From assembly GCA_020849665.1 (NCBI GenBank), contig JADLFX010000004.1, positions 62,001 to 126,000 of the forward strand: a DNA stretch of 64,000 nt, in the 5' to 3' direction. Origin of the DNA: Planctomycetota bacterium (lineage in GTDB: Bacteria; Planctomycetota; UBA1135; UBA2386). The position numbers and the translations under genes are program-made. Each line of letters opens with the position of its first letter. The first letter of the stretch is position 1. Under the pieces are notes generated by a model. The model saw nothing but the letters and a program-made list of their open reading frames with translations, ran no database searches and was not told the DNA's origin. Positions 26,906-35,457 of the stretch are shown here, in pieces.

Positions 26906-29900
26906 GAGCGCTCCGGATCCGCGCCCTGCGCCGCCACGCGCGCCTCCCTCCGGTCGCGCCGCAGCTCCGCCACCGCCTCCTCGGTGGCGAAGTGCTCGCC
27001 GCCGAAGCCGGCCACGAAGCGGCCGCCGCGCACCTCGCCGCGCAGCTCCATCGCTCGCAGGGCACGCAGGAGCAGGCGCCAGGGCACGAGCCCACGCTCC
27101 TCCTGCGCCACGGCGTAGGCCACGACGCCGTGGCGGGCGAGGAGCCGCCGCGCCGCCAGGTCGATCTCCGGGCCCTCGTCGCGCGCCGGTGCGGCCTCGG
27201 GGATCGGGCTCCAGCGACCCACTGCGTGCACGGGGAAGCGCCGCAGGCTGGGCGCCACCGCCAGCTGGCGCAGGGCCGCGAACGAATCGCACGTGGCGAG
27301 GCCGGCGCGCACCAGCTCGGCGAGGCCCTCCTCGAACCAGCTCGGCAGGAGGCGGCTGCGCTCGCGCAGCTCGTTGGGAAAGAGCGCGCCGCGCGCGTCG
27401 AGCAGCTCGCGCAGCTGCTGCGCCGGCCCGCCGAGCGCCGGGACCGAGCGCCGCGGCGCGGCGAGGGCCAGCCACGCCTCCAGCTCCTCGCGCGGCACGA
27501 GCGCGATGCCGCAGCGGCTCACCGGCCCGCCGAAGGGCGCCGTGAGGCGCAGCCATGCGAACTCCCCGCTCAGCGTGAGCTGGTCCAACCACTCGCGCCG
27601 GTACTCGCGCACGCGCGCGCGCAGGATCGCGTCCTCCCATTCCTCGGGCGCGAACTCCAGGCCGGCCATCTGGCGCAGCACCTCGGCCACGCCGCGCGGG
27701 CCGTCGAGCTGCGTGCTGGTGTCGACGTGCTGCCAGCGGCGGCGGAACTCCGCGAACGCGATCTGGCTCACGGGCTCGATGCTGCGCCGCAGGCGTTCGA
27801 GCGAGCGCGCGCGGATGCGCGCCAGCAGCCGGCGGTGGCAGAGCACCTCGCATCCGTCCAGGCGCGCGCGCAGCGCCGTGCCCTCGGCCTCCACCTGCGC
27901 GAGGGCGGCGCGATCCGCGGCGTCGAGGCCGGCGAGGACCACCGGCCCCACGGCCTCCAGGCGCCCGCGCCACAGCGCCACCGGGTCGGGCACGGTCTCA
28001 GTGGCGTACCAGCGACCGTCCGCGCTCACGACCCGCCCCGCGGCCGCCAGCTGGTCCAGCCACGGCCGCCACGGCTCCGCCTCGGCGCCGCCCACCCAGC
28101 CCATCCAGAGCAGCGTCTCGTGCACCTCCTCGGCGTCGCGCGGATCCGGCCAGCACTCGGCGCGCACCCGGGCCACGGCCTCCGGATCGAGCGCGGTGCC
28201 GGCCGCCTCGGCCGCCGGGGCGCCGCGCTGGGCGCGGAGCACCGCCTGCGTACGCCGCTCCTCCAGGGGCGCATCGTCGAGGAAGCCGTACGGCATCGCG
28301 TGCAGCACGCCCTCGGCGAACGGCGAAGGCTGGCTGGTCTCGACCTCGTGCAGCGCGATCCCGCGGGAGCGGATCCGCCGCAGCAGCGCCAGGAAGCGCT
28401 CGGCGTCCATCGCCTCGTGCAGGACGTCGCGCACGGTCTGCGCCACGATCGGATGCTCCATGGGCACGGGCAGCGGGCCCGGCGGCAGCGTCTCCGGGCA
28501 GGCCAGCGCCTGCGGGAACGCGGCCGCCAGCGCGTCGTCGGCGCGCATGCGCAGCAGCGCCGGCGGCACGCGGCGGCCGCCGCGGTGCCGTTCCACCAGG
28601 AGCGCGCGGGTCACGTTCCAGCGCCAGCGCGCCTGGAACATCGGCGCCGGGAGCATGGCCTGCACCAGCAGGTCCCGCGCGGTCTCGGGCTGCAGGAACG
28701 ACCACACCTCCGCGAGCGCGAACGAGTGCATGGGCCCGAGCGAGATCAGCACCGCGTCCTCGTTGGCGGCCGCCTGCAGCTCGAAGCCGAAGCCGGTGCA
28801 GAAGCGCTTGCGCAGCGCCAGCCCCAGCGCGCGGTTCACCCGGCTGCCGAAGGGGCTGTGCACCACGAGCTGCTGGCCGCCGGTCTCGTCGAAGAAGCGC
28901 TCCAGCACGAGCTGGTCCTGCGTGGGCATCGCACCCAGCGCCGCGCGCCCGGCGCGGAGGTACTCGGCCAGCTGGCCGGCGGCCGTGGGCGCGAGGCCGC
29001 ACTCGCGGGCGAGCCAGGCCTCGTCCGCGCCGTGCGCGCGCACCTCGGCGACGTGCGCGGCCAGCTCGGCGGAGCGCGCCGGTCCCTCGGCGATCCAGAA
29101 CGGCAGGCTGGGCGGCGCGCCCTTGGCGTCCACCACGCGCAGCGTGCCGCTGCCGATGCCGCGGATCTGCCAGCTCGCGTTGCCGAGCTGGAACACGTCG
29201 CCCACCGACGACTCGATGGCAAAGTCCTCGTGCACGGTGCCGACCGGCACGTCCTGCGGGTCGAGGACCACGCGCCAGTCGGCGTTGTCGGGGATCGCCC
29301 CACCGGAGGTCAGGGCGGTGAGCGCCGCGCGGCGCGTGCCACGCACCCGGCCGCCCACGCCATCCCGGTGCAGCAGGGCCGCGCGCCCGCGCGCGTGCAG
29401 CGCCAGCACGGCGTCGAAGTCCTGGCGCGCGAGGGCGCGGTACGGCCAGGCGCGCCGGCACAGCGCGAAGAGCTCGTCCTCGGCGAGGGTCTCCACGGCC
29501 GCGGCGGCCACCACCTGCTGCGCCAGGATGTCGAGCGGCGCCACGGGCTGCTCGGTGCGGTCCAGCTCGCCGCGGCGCACCGCCAGCATCAGGCCCGCGG
29601 AGGCCAGCAGGTCGTCGCGGTGCAGCGGGAACACCCGCGCCCTGGGGACGCGCTCCGGCCCGTGACCGGCGCGCCCGACGCGCTGCAGCAGCGTGGCGAT
29701 CGACGCTGTGGGACCCACCTGGATCACCAGTTCGACCTCGCCCACGTCGATGCCCAGCTCCAGCGAGGCGGTGGCCACCAGCGCGCGCAGCGTGCCGCCC
29801 TTCAGCCGGCGCTCGGCATCGAGGCGCCGCTCGCGCGACAGGCTGCCGTGGTGGCTGGTGACCTGTTCCGGGCCGAGCTGCTCCTGCAGGCGCGCGGCCA

Positions 29901-30735
29901 CGCGCTCGGCCATCTTGCGCGTGTTCACGAACACCAGCGTGGTGCGGTGCGCGGCGATCAGTTCCACCATGCGGGCGTAGATCCCGCCCCAGAGCTCGTC
30001 GCTGCACACGGTCGACAGCGGCGCGTCCGGCACCTCCACGGCGAGGTCGAAGCGGCGCAGGTGGCCGCCGTCCACGATCGCGCACTCGCGGCCGGCGCCG
30101 GCCAGCAGGGCCGCGGTCTCGGCGATCGGCCGCTGCGTGGCGGAGAGGCCGATCCGCTGCAGCGTGCCGCCCGCGCTCCCCACCAGCCGTTCCAGCCGCT
30201 CCAGCGAGAGTGCCAGGTGGCTGCCGCGCTTGTCGCGGGCCAGCGCGTGGATCTCGTCCACGATCACCGTGCGCACGTCGGCGAGCATCCGGCGGCCGGA
30301 ACGCGAGGTGAGCAGCAGGAAGAGCGACTCGGGGGTCGTCACCAGGACGTGCGGGGGCTCCTTGCCCATCTTCTGGCGCTGGTGCGCCGGCGTGTCGCCG
30401 GTGCGTACCAGCACCGCGACCTCGGGCAGGGCCGGGTCGAGCGCGCGCAGCGCGTGCAGGGGACCCAGCAGGTTCTGCTGCACGTCGTTGGAGAGCGCCT
30501 TGAGCGGCGAGACGTAGAGCACGGCGGTGCGCCGCTCCAGAGCCGGTCCCTGGCGCAGGAGCCGGTCGAGCGCCCACAGGAACGCGGCGAGCGTCTTGCC
30601 GCTGCCGGTGGGAGCGGCGATCAGCGTGTGGCTCCCGGCCTGGATCCGCGGCCAGCCCTCGCGTTGCGGTGCGGTGGGCTCGCCCAGCGTGGCGCGGAAC
30701 CACGCCGCGAGGGTGGGATGGAAGGCGTCGAGCAT
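26893..30735 (-). CDS. lhr: Lhr-type ATP-dependent helicase
   Basis: A 1280-residue superfamily 2 helicase. The first RecA-like domain has the Q-motif Gln near residue 24, Walker A PTGSGKT (42-48), motif Ia VSPLKALSNDV, motif II DEIH (159-162) and motif III GLSATQRP. The second has VFVNTRKMAERVAARL and VATASLELGIDVGEVE with the Arg-rich motif VGRAGHGPERV. The winged-helix and beta-barrel core follow (RLGRA-type region near 400-870), then a C-terminal extension of about 400 residues that is typical of bacterial Lhr. Lhr unwinds DNA and RNA:DNA hybrids during repair. Length is slightly below that of E. coli Lhr (about 1500). Confidence 0.93.
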   Translation of the reverse strand: MLDAFHPTLAAWFRATLGEPTAPQREGWPRIQAGSHTLIAAPTGSGKTLAAFLWALDRLLRQGPALERRTAVLYVSPLKALSNDVQQNLLGPLHALRALDPALPEVAVLVRTGDTPAHQRQKMGKEPPHVLVTTPESLFLLLTSRSGRRMLADVRTVIVDEIHALARDKRGSHLALSLERLERLVGSAGGTLQRIGLSATQRPIAETAALLAGAGRECAIVDGGHLRRFDLAVEVPDAPLSTVCSDELWGGIYARMVELIAAHRTTLVFVNTRKMAERVAARLQEQLGPEQVTSHHGSLSRERRLDAERRLKGGTLRALVATASLELGIDVGEVELVIQVGPTASIATLLQRVGRAGHGPERVPRARVFPLHRDDLLASAGLMLAVRRGELDRTEQPVAPLDILAQQVVAAAAVETLAEDELFALCRRAWPYRALARQDFDAVLALHARGRAALLHRDGVGGRVRGTRRAALTALTSGGAIPDNADWRVVLDPQDVPVGTVHEDFAIESSVGDVFQLGNASWQIRGIGSGTLRVVDAKGAPPSLPFWIAEGPARSAELAAHVAEVRAHGADEAWLARECGLAPTAAGQLAEYLRAGRAALGAMPTQDQLVLERFFDETGGQQLVVHSPFGSRVNRALGLALRKRFCTGFGFELQAAANEDAVLISLGPMHSFALAEVWSFLQPETARDLLVQAMLPAPMFQARWRWNVTRALLVERHRGGRRVPPALLRMRADDALAAAFPQALACPETLPPGPLPVPMEHPIVAQTVRDVLHEAMDAERFLALLRRIRSRGIALHEVETSQPSPFAEGVLHAMPYGFLDDAPLEERRTQAVLRAQRGAPAAEAAGTALDPEAVARVRAECWPDPRDAEEVHETLLWMGWVGGAEAEPWRPWLDQLAAAGRVVSADGRWYATETVPDPVALWRGRLEAVGPVVLAGLDAADRAALAQVEAEGTALRARLDGCEVLCHRRLLARIRARSLERLRRSIEPVSQIAFAEFRRRWQHVDTSTQLDGPRGVAEVLRQMAGLEFAPEEWEDAILRARVREYRREWLDQLTLSGEFAWLRLTAPFGGPVSRCGIALVPREELEAWLALAAPRRSVPALGGPAQQLRELLDARGALFPNELRERSRLLPSWFEEGLAELVRAGLATCDSFAALRQLAVAPSLRRFPVHAVGRWSPIPEAAPARDEGPEIDLAARRLLARHGVVAYAVAQEERGLVPWRLLLRALRAMELRGEVRGGRFVAGFGGEHFATEEAVAELRRDRREARVAAQGADPERSADS

Positions 30736-30793
30736 GCTCCGTGAGCCGCAGGTTCTACCAGGACCATGCGCGGAGGTGGGGCCGGCCGCGGGC

Positions 30794-32377
30794 TCAGCGC
30801 CGCGCGCGCAGGCGCGCCGCCGCGTCCTCGGCCACGCACTCCGCCATCAGGCGGTAGCCGGCGTCGTTGCAGTGGCCGTCCGGCACGAAGAGCTCGTCGC
30901 GCCGGGCACCCGCGGCGAGGCGGGCTGCGAACGCCCGCGCCAGATCGACCAGGGCCACGCCCTCCTGCCGGGCGAACTCGGCGAGGTGGGGATGCTGCCC
31001 GACCAGGTCCTCGGGATAGGTGAGCAGGACCGGCACGGCGCCAGCGGCCCGGACCCGCGCGACCAGCTGGCGCAGGTGGTGGGAGAGCACGTCGAGACGC
31101 GACTCCCTCGGCCGCCGCGCGGCGGCCAGCCGCTCCCGCAGCTCCGCGGCGCGTGCCGCCGGGACCGCGCGCGCGGCCAGCGCGGCGTCCACGTGCGCGG
31201 CGCTCACCGCCGGTGCCCAGCTCAGGAACACCTGCCAGCGTTCGTCGCGGCCGTCGGCCAGCACGGCGCGCAGGGCCGTGTCGGCGGCGCGCCCCGGATC
31301 CGCGTCCTTGCGCAGCAGCGCCAGGACCCGCAGCAGGTCCGGCGCCAGCGTGTCCTCGTTGGCCTCCAGTACGCGCAGCGCCGCGGCGCGGGTCGCCGGC
31401 GCGGCGGCCAGGGCCGCGAAGGCCCGCGCCGTCGCCGCGTGGGCAGGCAGCTCTTTCTGCAGCGCCTCGGCCTCGCCGAGCGCGTCTGGCCATCGTCCCA
31501 GGGCGAGCATGGCATCCACCACGCCGGCACGCGCGTCGGCACCGCTCGTGGGATCGGCGCGCAGCGCGGCGAACCCGGCCAGCGCCGCCTCCGCGCGGCC
31601 GCCGGCGAGGTGTGCACGGGCCGCGTCGAGCGGGTCGCCGCGCTGCGCTGGCCCCGGCTCCAGGACGATCGGTTCGGGCCACGCCGGACCCGAGAGCACC
31701 AGCCGGGCGCCCTCGCGCACGGCCCGCGCCGGCTGCTCGCGCCCGTCGGCCTGCACCACGACGAGCGCATCCGCGTCGCCCCGCCAGCGCAGCGCGTCCT
31801 TGCCGACCAGCAGGCGGCCGCCGGCCTCGAACACCACCTCCAGGCTGCCGGCGTGCCACGTGCCGATCCATGCCGCGGGTCCAGCCCCGGCGAGCCGGTG
31901 GCGCACGAGGGCCAGGAGCCGGCCGGTGCGCCACAGCAACGGGAACCCCGCCCGCGGCGCCGCTTCCGGCCCGAGCGTGAGTGCCTCGGTACGGCTCCAG
32001 GCGTCGTTGTGCCCGACCAGCACGTACACCAGCTCGGGCCGCGCGTCCTGCAGCCACGCGTCGGCGCGCTCCAGGACCTCGCGCGAGTCGCGCCCGGGCC
32101 AGCCGCCGTTGACCACCCGCACGCCGGCCACCCCGCGCTCGCGCAGGAGGACCTCGAGCTGCAGCGGATAGGAGCGCTGCGGAGCGCTCGCGCCGAGCCC
32201 ATAGGTGAACGAGTCGCCCAGGCAGAGGATCGTGCGTTCCCCCGTGCTCCCGCCGCTCCGCGCGGCCGCGCCGCGCCACTGCCACCACGCGATGGCCTGC
32301 AGCAGGATCTCCAGGCAGACGAGCGCCAGGACCGTGCCTGTGGCGAGTGCCAGGAGCACGCGGCGCGCGCGAGGCAT
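30794..32377 (-). CDS. membrane-anchored SGNH/GDSL hydrolase
   Basis: A 527-residue protein that begins with a membrane anchor (VLLALATGTVLALVCLEILL). Block I GDSFTYG has the nucleophile (S56), Block III is VGHND, and the C-terminal block V reads PDGHCNDAGYRLMAE with the Asp and His of the triad. Between blocks III and V is an insertion of about 300 residues, partly helical and repeat-like (TPR-style Ala/Leu helices). Members deacylate or deacetylate lipids or polysaccharides. Its ATG is 2 bases after the stop of the phosphoesterase gene, so it is translationally coupled to it and probably acts at the cell envelope. Confidence 0.83.
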   Translation of the reverse strand: MPRARRVLLALATGTVLALVCLEILLQAIAWWQWRGAAARSGGSTGERTILCLGDSFTYGLGASAPQRSYPLQLEVLLRERGVAGVRVVNGGWPGRDSREVLERADAWLQDARPELVYVLVGHNDAWSRTEALTLGPEAAPRAGFPLLWRTGRLLALVRHRLAGAGPAAWIGTWHAGSLEVVFEAGGRLLVGKDALRWRGDADALVVVQADGREQPARAVREGARLVLSGPAWPEPIVLEPGPAQRGDPLDAARAHLAGGRAEAALAGFAALRADPTSGADARAGVVDAMLALGRWPDALGEAEALQKELPAHAATARAFAALAAAPATRAAALRVLEANEDTLAPDLLRVLALLRKDADPGRAADTALRAVLADGRDERWQVFLSWAPAVSAAHVDAALAARAVPAARAAELRERLAAARRPRESRLDVLSHHLRQLVARVRAAGAVPVLLTYPEDLVGQHPHLAEFARQEGVALVDLARAFAARLAAGARRDELFVPDGHCNDAGYRLMAECVAEDAAARLRARR

Positions 32378-32379
32378 GC

Positions 32380-33261
32380 TCAGCTCCCGGTCTCGACGGT
32401 CTCCGGCCGGTGCACCTCCACCACCGTGCCGTAGAGGTCCACCCACACCTCCTCGAGCGCCACCATCCGACCGGCCGACCAGCGCATGCGCAGGAAGAAC
32501 GCGTGCACCGTCCCGTCCTCGGCGCGCCGCAGGCGCGGCACGATCGCGGGGTTCACGTACGCCACGCCGTCGCGGCGCACGTAGCGCGTGCGCAGCTCGC
32601 CGCGCGGATGGGCGAGCCGGTGGTGCATGTGCCCGGCCACCACCGCGCGCACGCGGAACCCCTGGTCGCGGATCCGCGCGATCGCCTCCTCCAGGTCGGG
32701 ATCGCCCCAGTCGCCCCCCGGCTCGCGGCCGAAGTCCTTGCCGTAGATGTCACCGGTGCCGGCGCCCAGCCCGGTCGGCCCGTTGTGCGCCAGGATCAGC
32801 AGATCCTGGTGCGCCGCGCGCTGCGCCGCCTCGACGATCTTCGCGGCGGAACGGGCCATGTCCTTGACGCCGTAGAGCGTGTCGTAGAGCTCGGGACTGC
32901 GCAGGCCGGGGCCGCCCCAGGAGAACGGTCGCGCGCCCAGGATCGAGATCCCGGCCTCCGGCAGATCGCGCACCTCGTAGCCGATGTGGTCGGCGTCCAG
33001 GGCCTGCAGGCTGTCCATGAGCCGGGGCGTGGGGCGCTTCCACGTGAAGCTCTGCCACGCGTCGTGGTTGCCGAGCACGAATGCCTTGGGCACGCGGATC
33101 GCGGCCAGCTCGCGCACCAGCTCGACGTCCTCGTCGCCGAGGTCGCCGACGAAGAGCACGTGCGCCGGCGCCTCGCGTTCCAGGAACGCCGCGTCCTCGG
33201 GCCGCCAGTGCTTGTGCAGGTCCCCGAGCGCGTACAGGGTGGCGGGACGGGGCGGCGTCAT
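32380..33261 (-). CDS. calcineurin-like metallophosphoesterase
   Basis: A 293-residue enzyme with the full metal-ligand set: YALGDLHKHW (Asp/His), FVGDLGDED (Asp), LGNHDAW (Asn/His-Asp), LILAHNGPTG (His) and VVAGHMHHRLAH (His-x-His). The spacing and the insert with FSWGGPGL resemble a cyanobacterial/plant-type metallophosphatase family (TIGR04168-like), which I recall but cannot verify. It is the first gene of a pair with the SGNH hydrolase. The -10-like GCTATCTT is 8 bases before the ATG. Confidence 0.86.
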   Translation of the reverse strand: MTPPRPATLYALGDLHKHWRPEDAAFLEREAPAHVLFVGDLGDEDVELVRELAAIRVPKAFVLGNHDAWQSFTWKRPTPRLMDSLQALDADHIGYEVRDLPEAGISILGARPFSWGGPGLRSPELYDTLYGVKDMARSAAKIVEAAQRAAHQDLLILAHNGPTGLGAGTGDIYGKDFGREPGGDWGDPDLEEAIARIRDQGFRVRAVVAGHMHHRLAHPRGELRTRYVRRDGVAYVNPAIVPRLRRAEDGTVHAFFLRMRWSAGRMVALEEVWVDLYGTVVEVHRPETVETGS

Positions 33262-33269
33262 CGCGCGGG

Positions 33270-33277
33270 AAGATAGC
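33270..33277 (-). promoter_or_regulatory. GCTAnnnT -10-like element of the phosphoesterase operon
   Basis: GCTATCTT on the minus strand, 8 bases before ATG 33261, with no Shine-Dalgarno sequence. It would drive both the phosphoesterase and SGNH hydrolase genes. Confidence 0.45.
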
Positions 33278-33318
33278 GAATGACCGGCGCGCGGATACTC
33301 CCGCGCGGCCGGGCCGCC

Positions 33319-35205
33319 TCACTCGGCGCGGGCCTCGCCCGGGTCGTCGTCCTTGGCGCGGAGCAGTCCGGCCTTCAGCAGCTTCTCGCGATAGGTCGTG
33401 CGCGGCACGCCGAAGAGCTCGGCGCCGCGGGTGAGGTTGCCGCCCGCGCGGTCGAAGGTCTCCTTCAGCGCGGCGCGCTCCTGCATCTCCAGCCGGTCGC
33501 GCCAGGTCATGTTGCCGCTGGCCACCTCGCCCACCGGCCCGCCTCGCGCCAGTGCCGGCGCGAGCTCGAGGTGCTGGACCTGCACGTTGTTGCCGCCGGC
33601 GCGCAGCGCCGCACCCTTCACGACGTGCCGCAGTTCGCGGATGTTGCCGCGCCACGTCTGCCGCTGCAGGAACGCCAGGGCCTCGGCGGCCAGCTCGGGC
33701 ACGCGCGGGTAGCCCAGCTCGCGCGCGGCCTCGCCCAGGAAGCGGTTGGCCAGCATCAGCACGTCCTCGGGCCGGCGGCGCAGCGGCGGAAGCACGATCT
33801 CGAGCTCGCGCAGGCGGTAGTAGAGGTCCTCGCGGAACACGCCCTCGGCCACCATCTTCTCCAGGTCCTGGTGCGTGGCGGCCAGCACGCGCACGTCCAC
33901 CTTGAGGCTGCGCCGCGCGCCCACCGGCGTGACCATGCGGTCCTGCAGCACGCGCAGGATCTTGGCCTGCAGTTCCAGGGCCATGTCGCCGATCTCGTCG
34001 AGGAAGATCGTGCCGCCCTGCGCCTCCTCGAAGTGGCCCGCGCGCGCCTGGGTGGCGCCCGTGAACGCCCCCTTCTCGTGGCCGAAGAGCATGCTCTCCA
34101 TCAACGATTCGGGGATGGCGGCGCAGTTCACCGGGACGAAAGGTCCGGCACGCCGCTGCGAGAGCTCGTGGATCGCGCGCGCGATGACCTCCTTGCCCGT
34201 GCCGGTCTCGCCGCGGATCAGCACCGTGTAGTCGGTCGGCGCATAGAGCAGCACGTGCTCGACCATCGAGGTGCACGCCGGGCTCCGGGTCTGCAGGGCG
34301 AAGTGGCCGCCGGACTCGCCCACGCCCGGCGAGCGCACCAGGTTGGCGACCAGGTCCCGATTGCCGAGCGCCGACGCCAGCAGGCGGCAGATGAACACGA
34401 TCCGCTGCAGGTCCGAGGCGGAGAGCATCGCGCCCTCCCGCACGCAGTCGGCGTAGAGCACGCCCAGCGTCTTGCCGAGCCCCTGCAGGGGCAGCGCGAT
34501 GCCCGACGAGATGCCCTCGCGGCGCACGCTCTGGTAGCGCGAGGCCACCGGATCGGCACCGACGATCGGCACGTGCACGACGCGGCTCGACTCGCGCACC
34601 AGCTCGACCAGGGAGCGGCTCGGGCGGAACGGCGCGCGCTCGCCGCCGCGCGTCAGCCAGTGCTGGCGCGCCACGCCCTCGACGTCCAGGTCCACTTCCA
34701 CGTGCACGCGGTCCGCACCGGTCGCGTCCACGATCGCCGACATCGCGGTCTCGATCATCCGTTCGGGAGCGGTGAGCCCCTCGAGATGGTCGGCGAACCC
34801 CATGAAGGTCTGGTACCAGCCGCCCACCGGCGAGCCGGGAGCGTCGTCCTGCTGCAGGGTCGCGGGGTCCAGTTCACGGACCACCGCGGCGCCCGCGTCG
34901 CTCGCCTGATGACGGATCCGCACCAGGGCGGGCCCCACGTTGAGCGTGTCGCCCTCGAGCAGGTTCTCGAAGCGCGTGCCCACGTTCCCGGCCATGCAGC
35001 GGACGGGGAAGGGCAGCCCGGCCTCGGCGCGGATCTGGATCTGGCCGGCGGGCCCGGTGCGCACCTCGAGGACCCGACCGCACGGCATCGCCACGTCGAC
35101 CTCGACATCACAGCCGGAGCGGCGGGCGCCCAGCGAGAAGACCTCGGCCTCGACGCCCTGGGTCCGCATGCCGCCACGGTCGGTGATTTCGAGCTGATAG
35201 GTCAT
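33319..35205 (-). CDS. FHA-GAF-sigma54 activator with Fis HTH
   Basis: A 628-residue sigma54-dependent transcription activator. Residues 1-95 form an FHA-like domain (MTYQLEITDRGGMRTQGVEA, RSGCDVEVDVAM, NLLEGDTLNVGPALVRIR). Residues about 125-310 are a GAF-type sensor (ALPLQGLGKTLGVLYADCV). The AAA+ core has Walker A GETGTGKE (K338), the sigma54-contact loop GAFTGA near residue 382, Walker B GGTIFLDEIGDM, and the arginine finger region VFREDLYYRL. The end has a Fis-type HTH (GGNLTRGAELFGVPRTTYREK). The FHA domain normally binds phosphothreonine, and the divergent neighbour is a Ser/Thr kinase, so phosphorylation by it is a natural inference. Confidence 0.92.
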   Translation of the reverse strand: MTYQLEITDRGGMRTQGVEAEVFSLGARRSGCDVEVDVAMPCGRVLEVRTGPAGQIQIRAEAGLPFPVRCMAGNVGTRFENLLEGDTLNVGPALVRIRHQASDAGAAVVRELDPATLQQDDAPGSPVGGWYQTFMGFADHLEGLTAPERMIETAMSAIVDATGADRVHVEVDLDVEGVARQHWLTRGGERAPFRPSRSLVELVRESSRVVHVPIVGADPVASRYQSVRREGISSGIALPLQGLGKTLGVLYADCVREGAMLSASDLQRIVFICRLLASALGNRDLVANLVRSPGVGESGGHFALQTRSPACTSMVEHVLLYAPTDYTVLIRGETGTGKEVIARAIHELSQRRAGPFVPVNCAAIPESLMESMLFGHEKGAFTGATQARAGHFEEAQGGTIFLDEIGDMALELQAKILRVLQDRMVTPVGARRSLKVDVRVLAATHQDLEKMVAEGVFREDLYYRLRELEIVLPPLRRRPEDVLMLANRFLGEAARELGYPRVPELAAEALAFLQRQTWRGNIRELRHVVKGAALRAGGNNVQVQHLELAPALARGGPVGEVASGNMTWRDRLEMQERAALKETFDRAGGNLTRGAELFGVPRTTYREKLLKAGLLRAKDDDPGEARAE

Positions 35206-35280
35206 GGGGTGTCGGATTCTCGCCGGTGGAAGGGGGCCGATCGGGGGGTCGCCCGTCAGGTTTCCGCCGGATGGGCCGCT

Positions 35281-35308
35281 TGCCAGCATCCGCTGGCGGT
35301 CTACAGTC
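35281..35308 (+). promoter_or_regulatory. probable sigma70-type promoter of the kinase gene
   Basis: TTGCCA and TACAGT are separated by 16 bases within the 252-base gap between the divergent activator and kinase genes. It would give a leader of about 145 bases. The rest of the gap shows no other clear signal on either strand, and no -24/-12 sigma54 motif was found for either gene. Confidence 0.4.
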
Positions 35309-35457
35309 GGCAACTCCCCCCTGAGTCCCTGTCCGCAGGAGCGGGGAAGCCGCCGCCAGTGCGCTCGCCACCGGCTCGTGGTCCGGTCCTCGACCGGTGC
35401 CCGACCCGATTGCGCCCGGACGTGCGCCTTCCCGCCGGCCTCCTGGCACCTCCCACC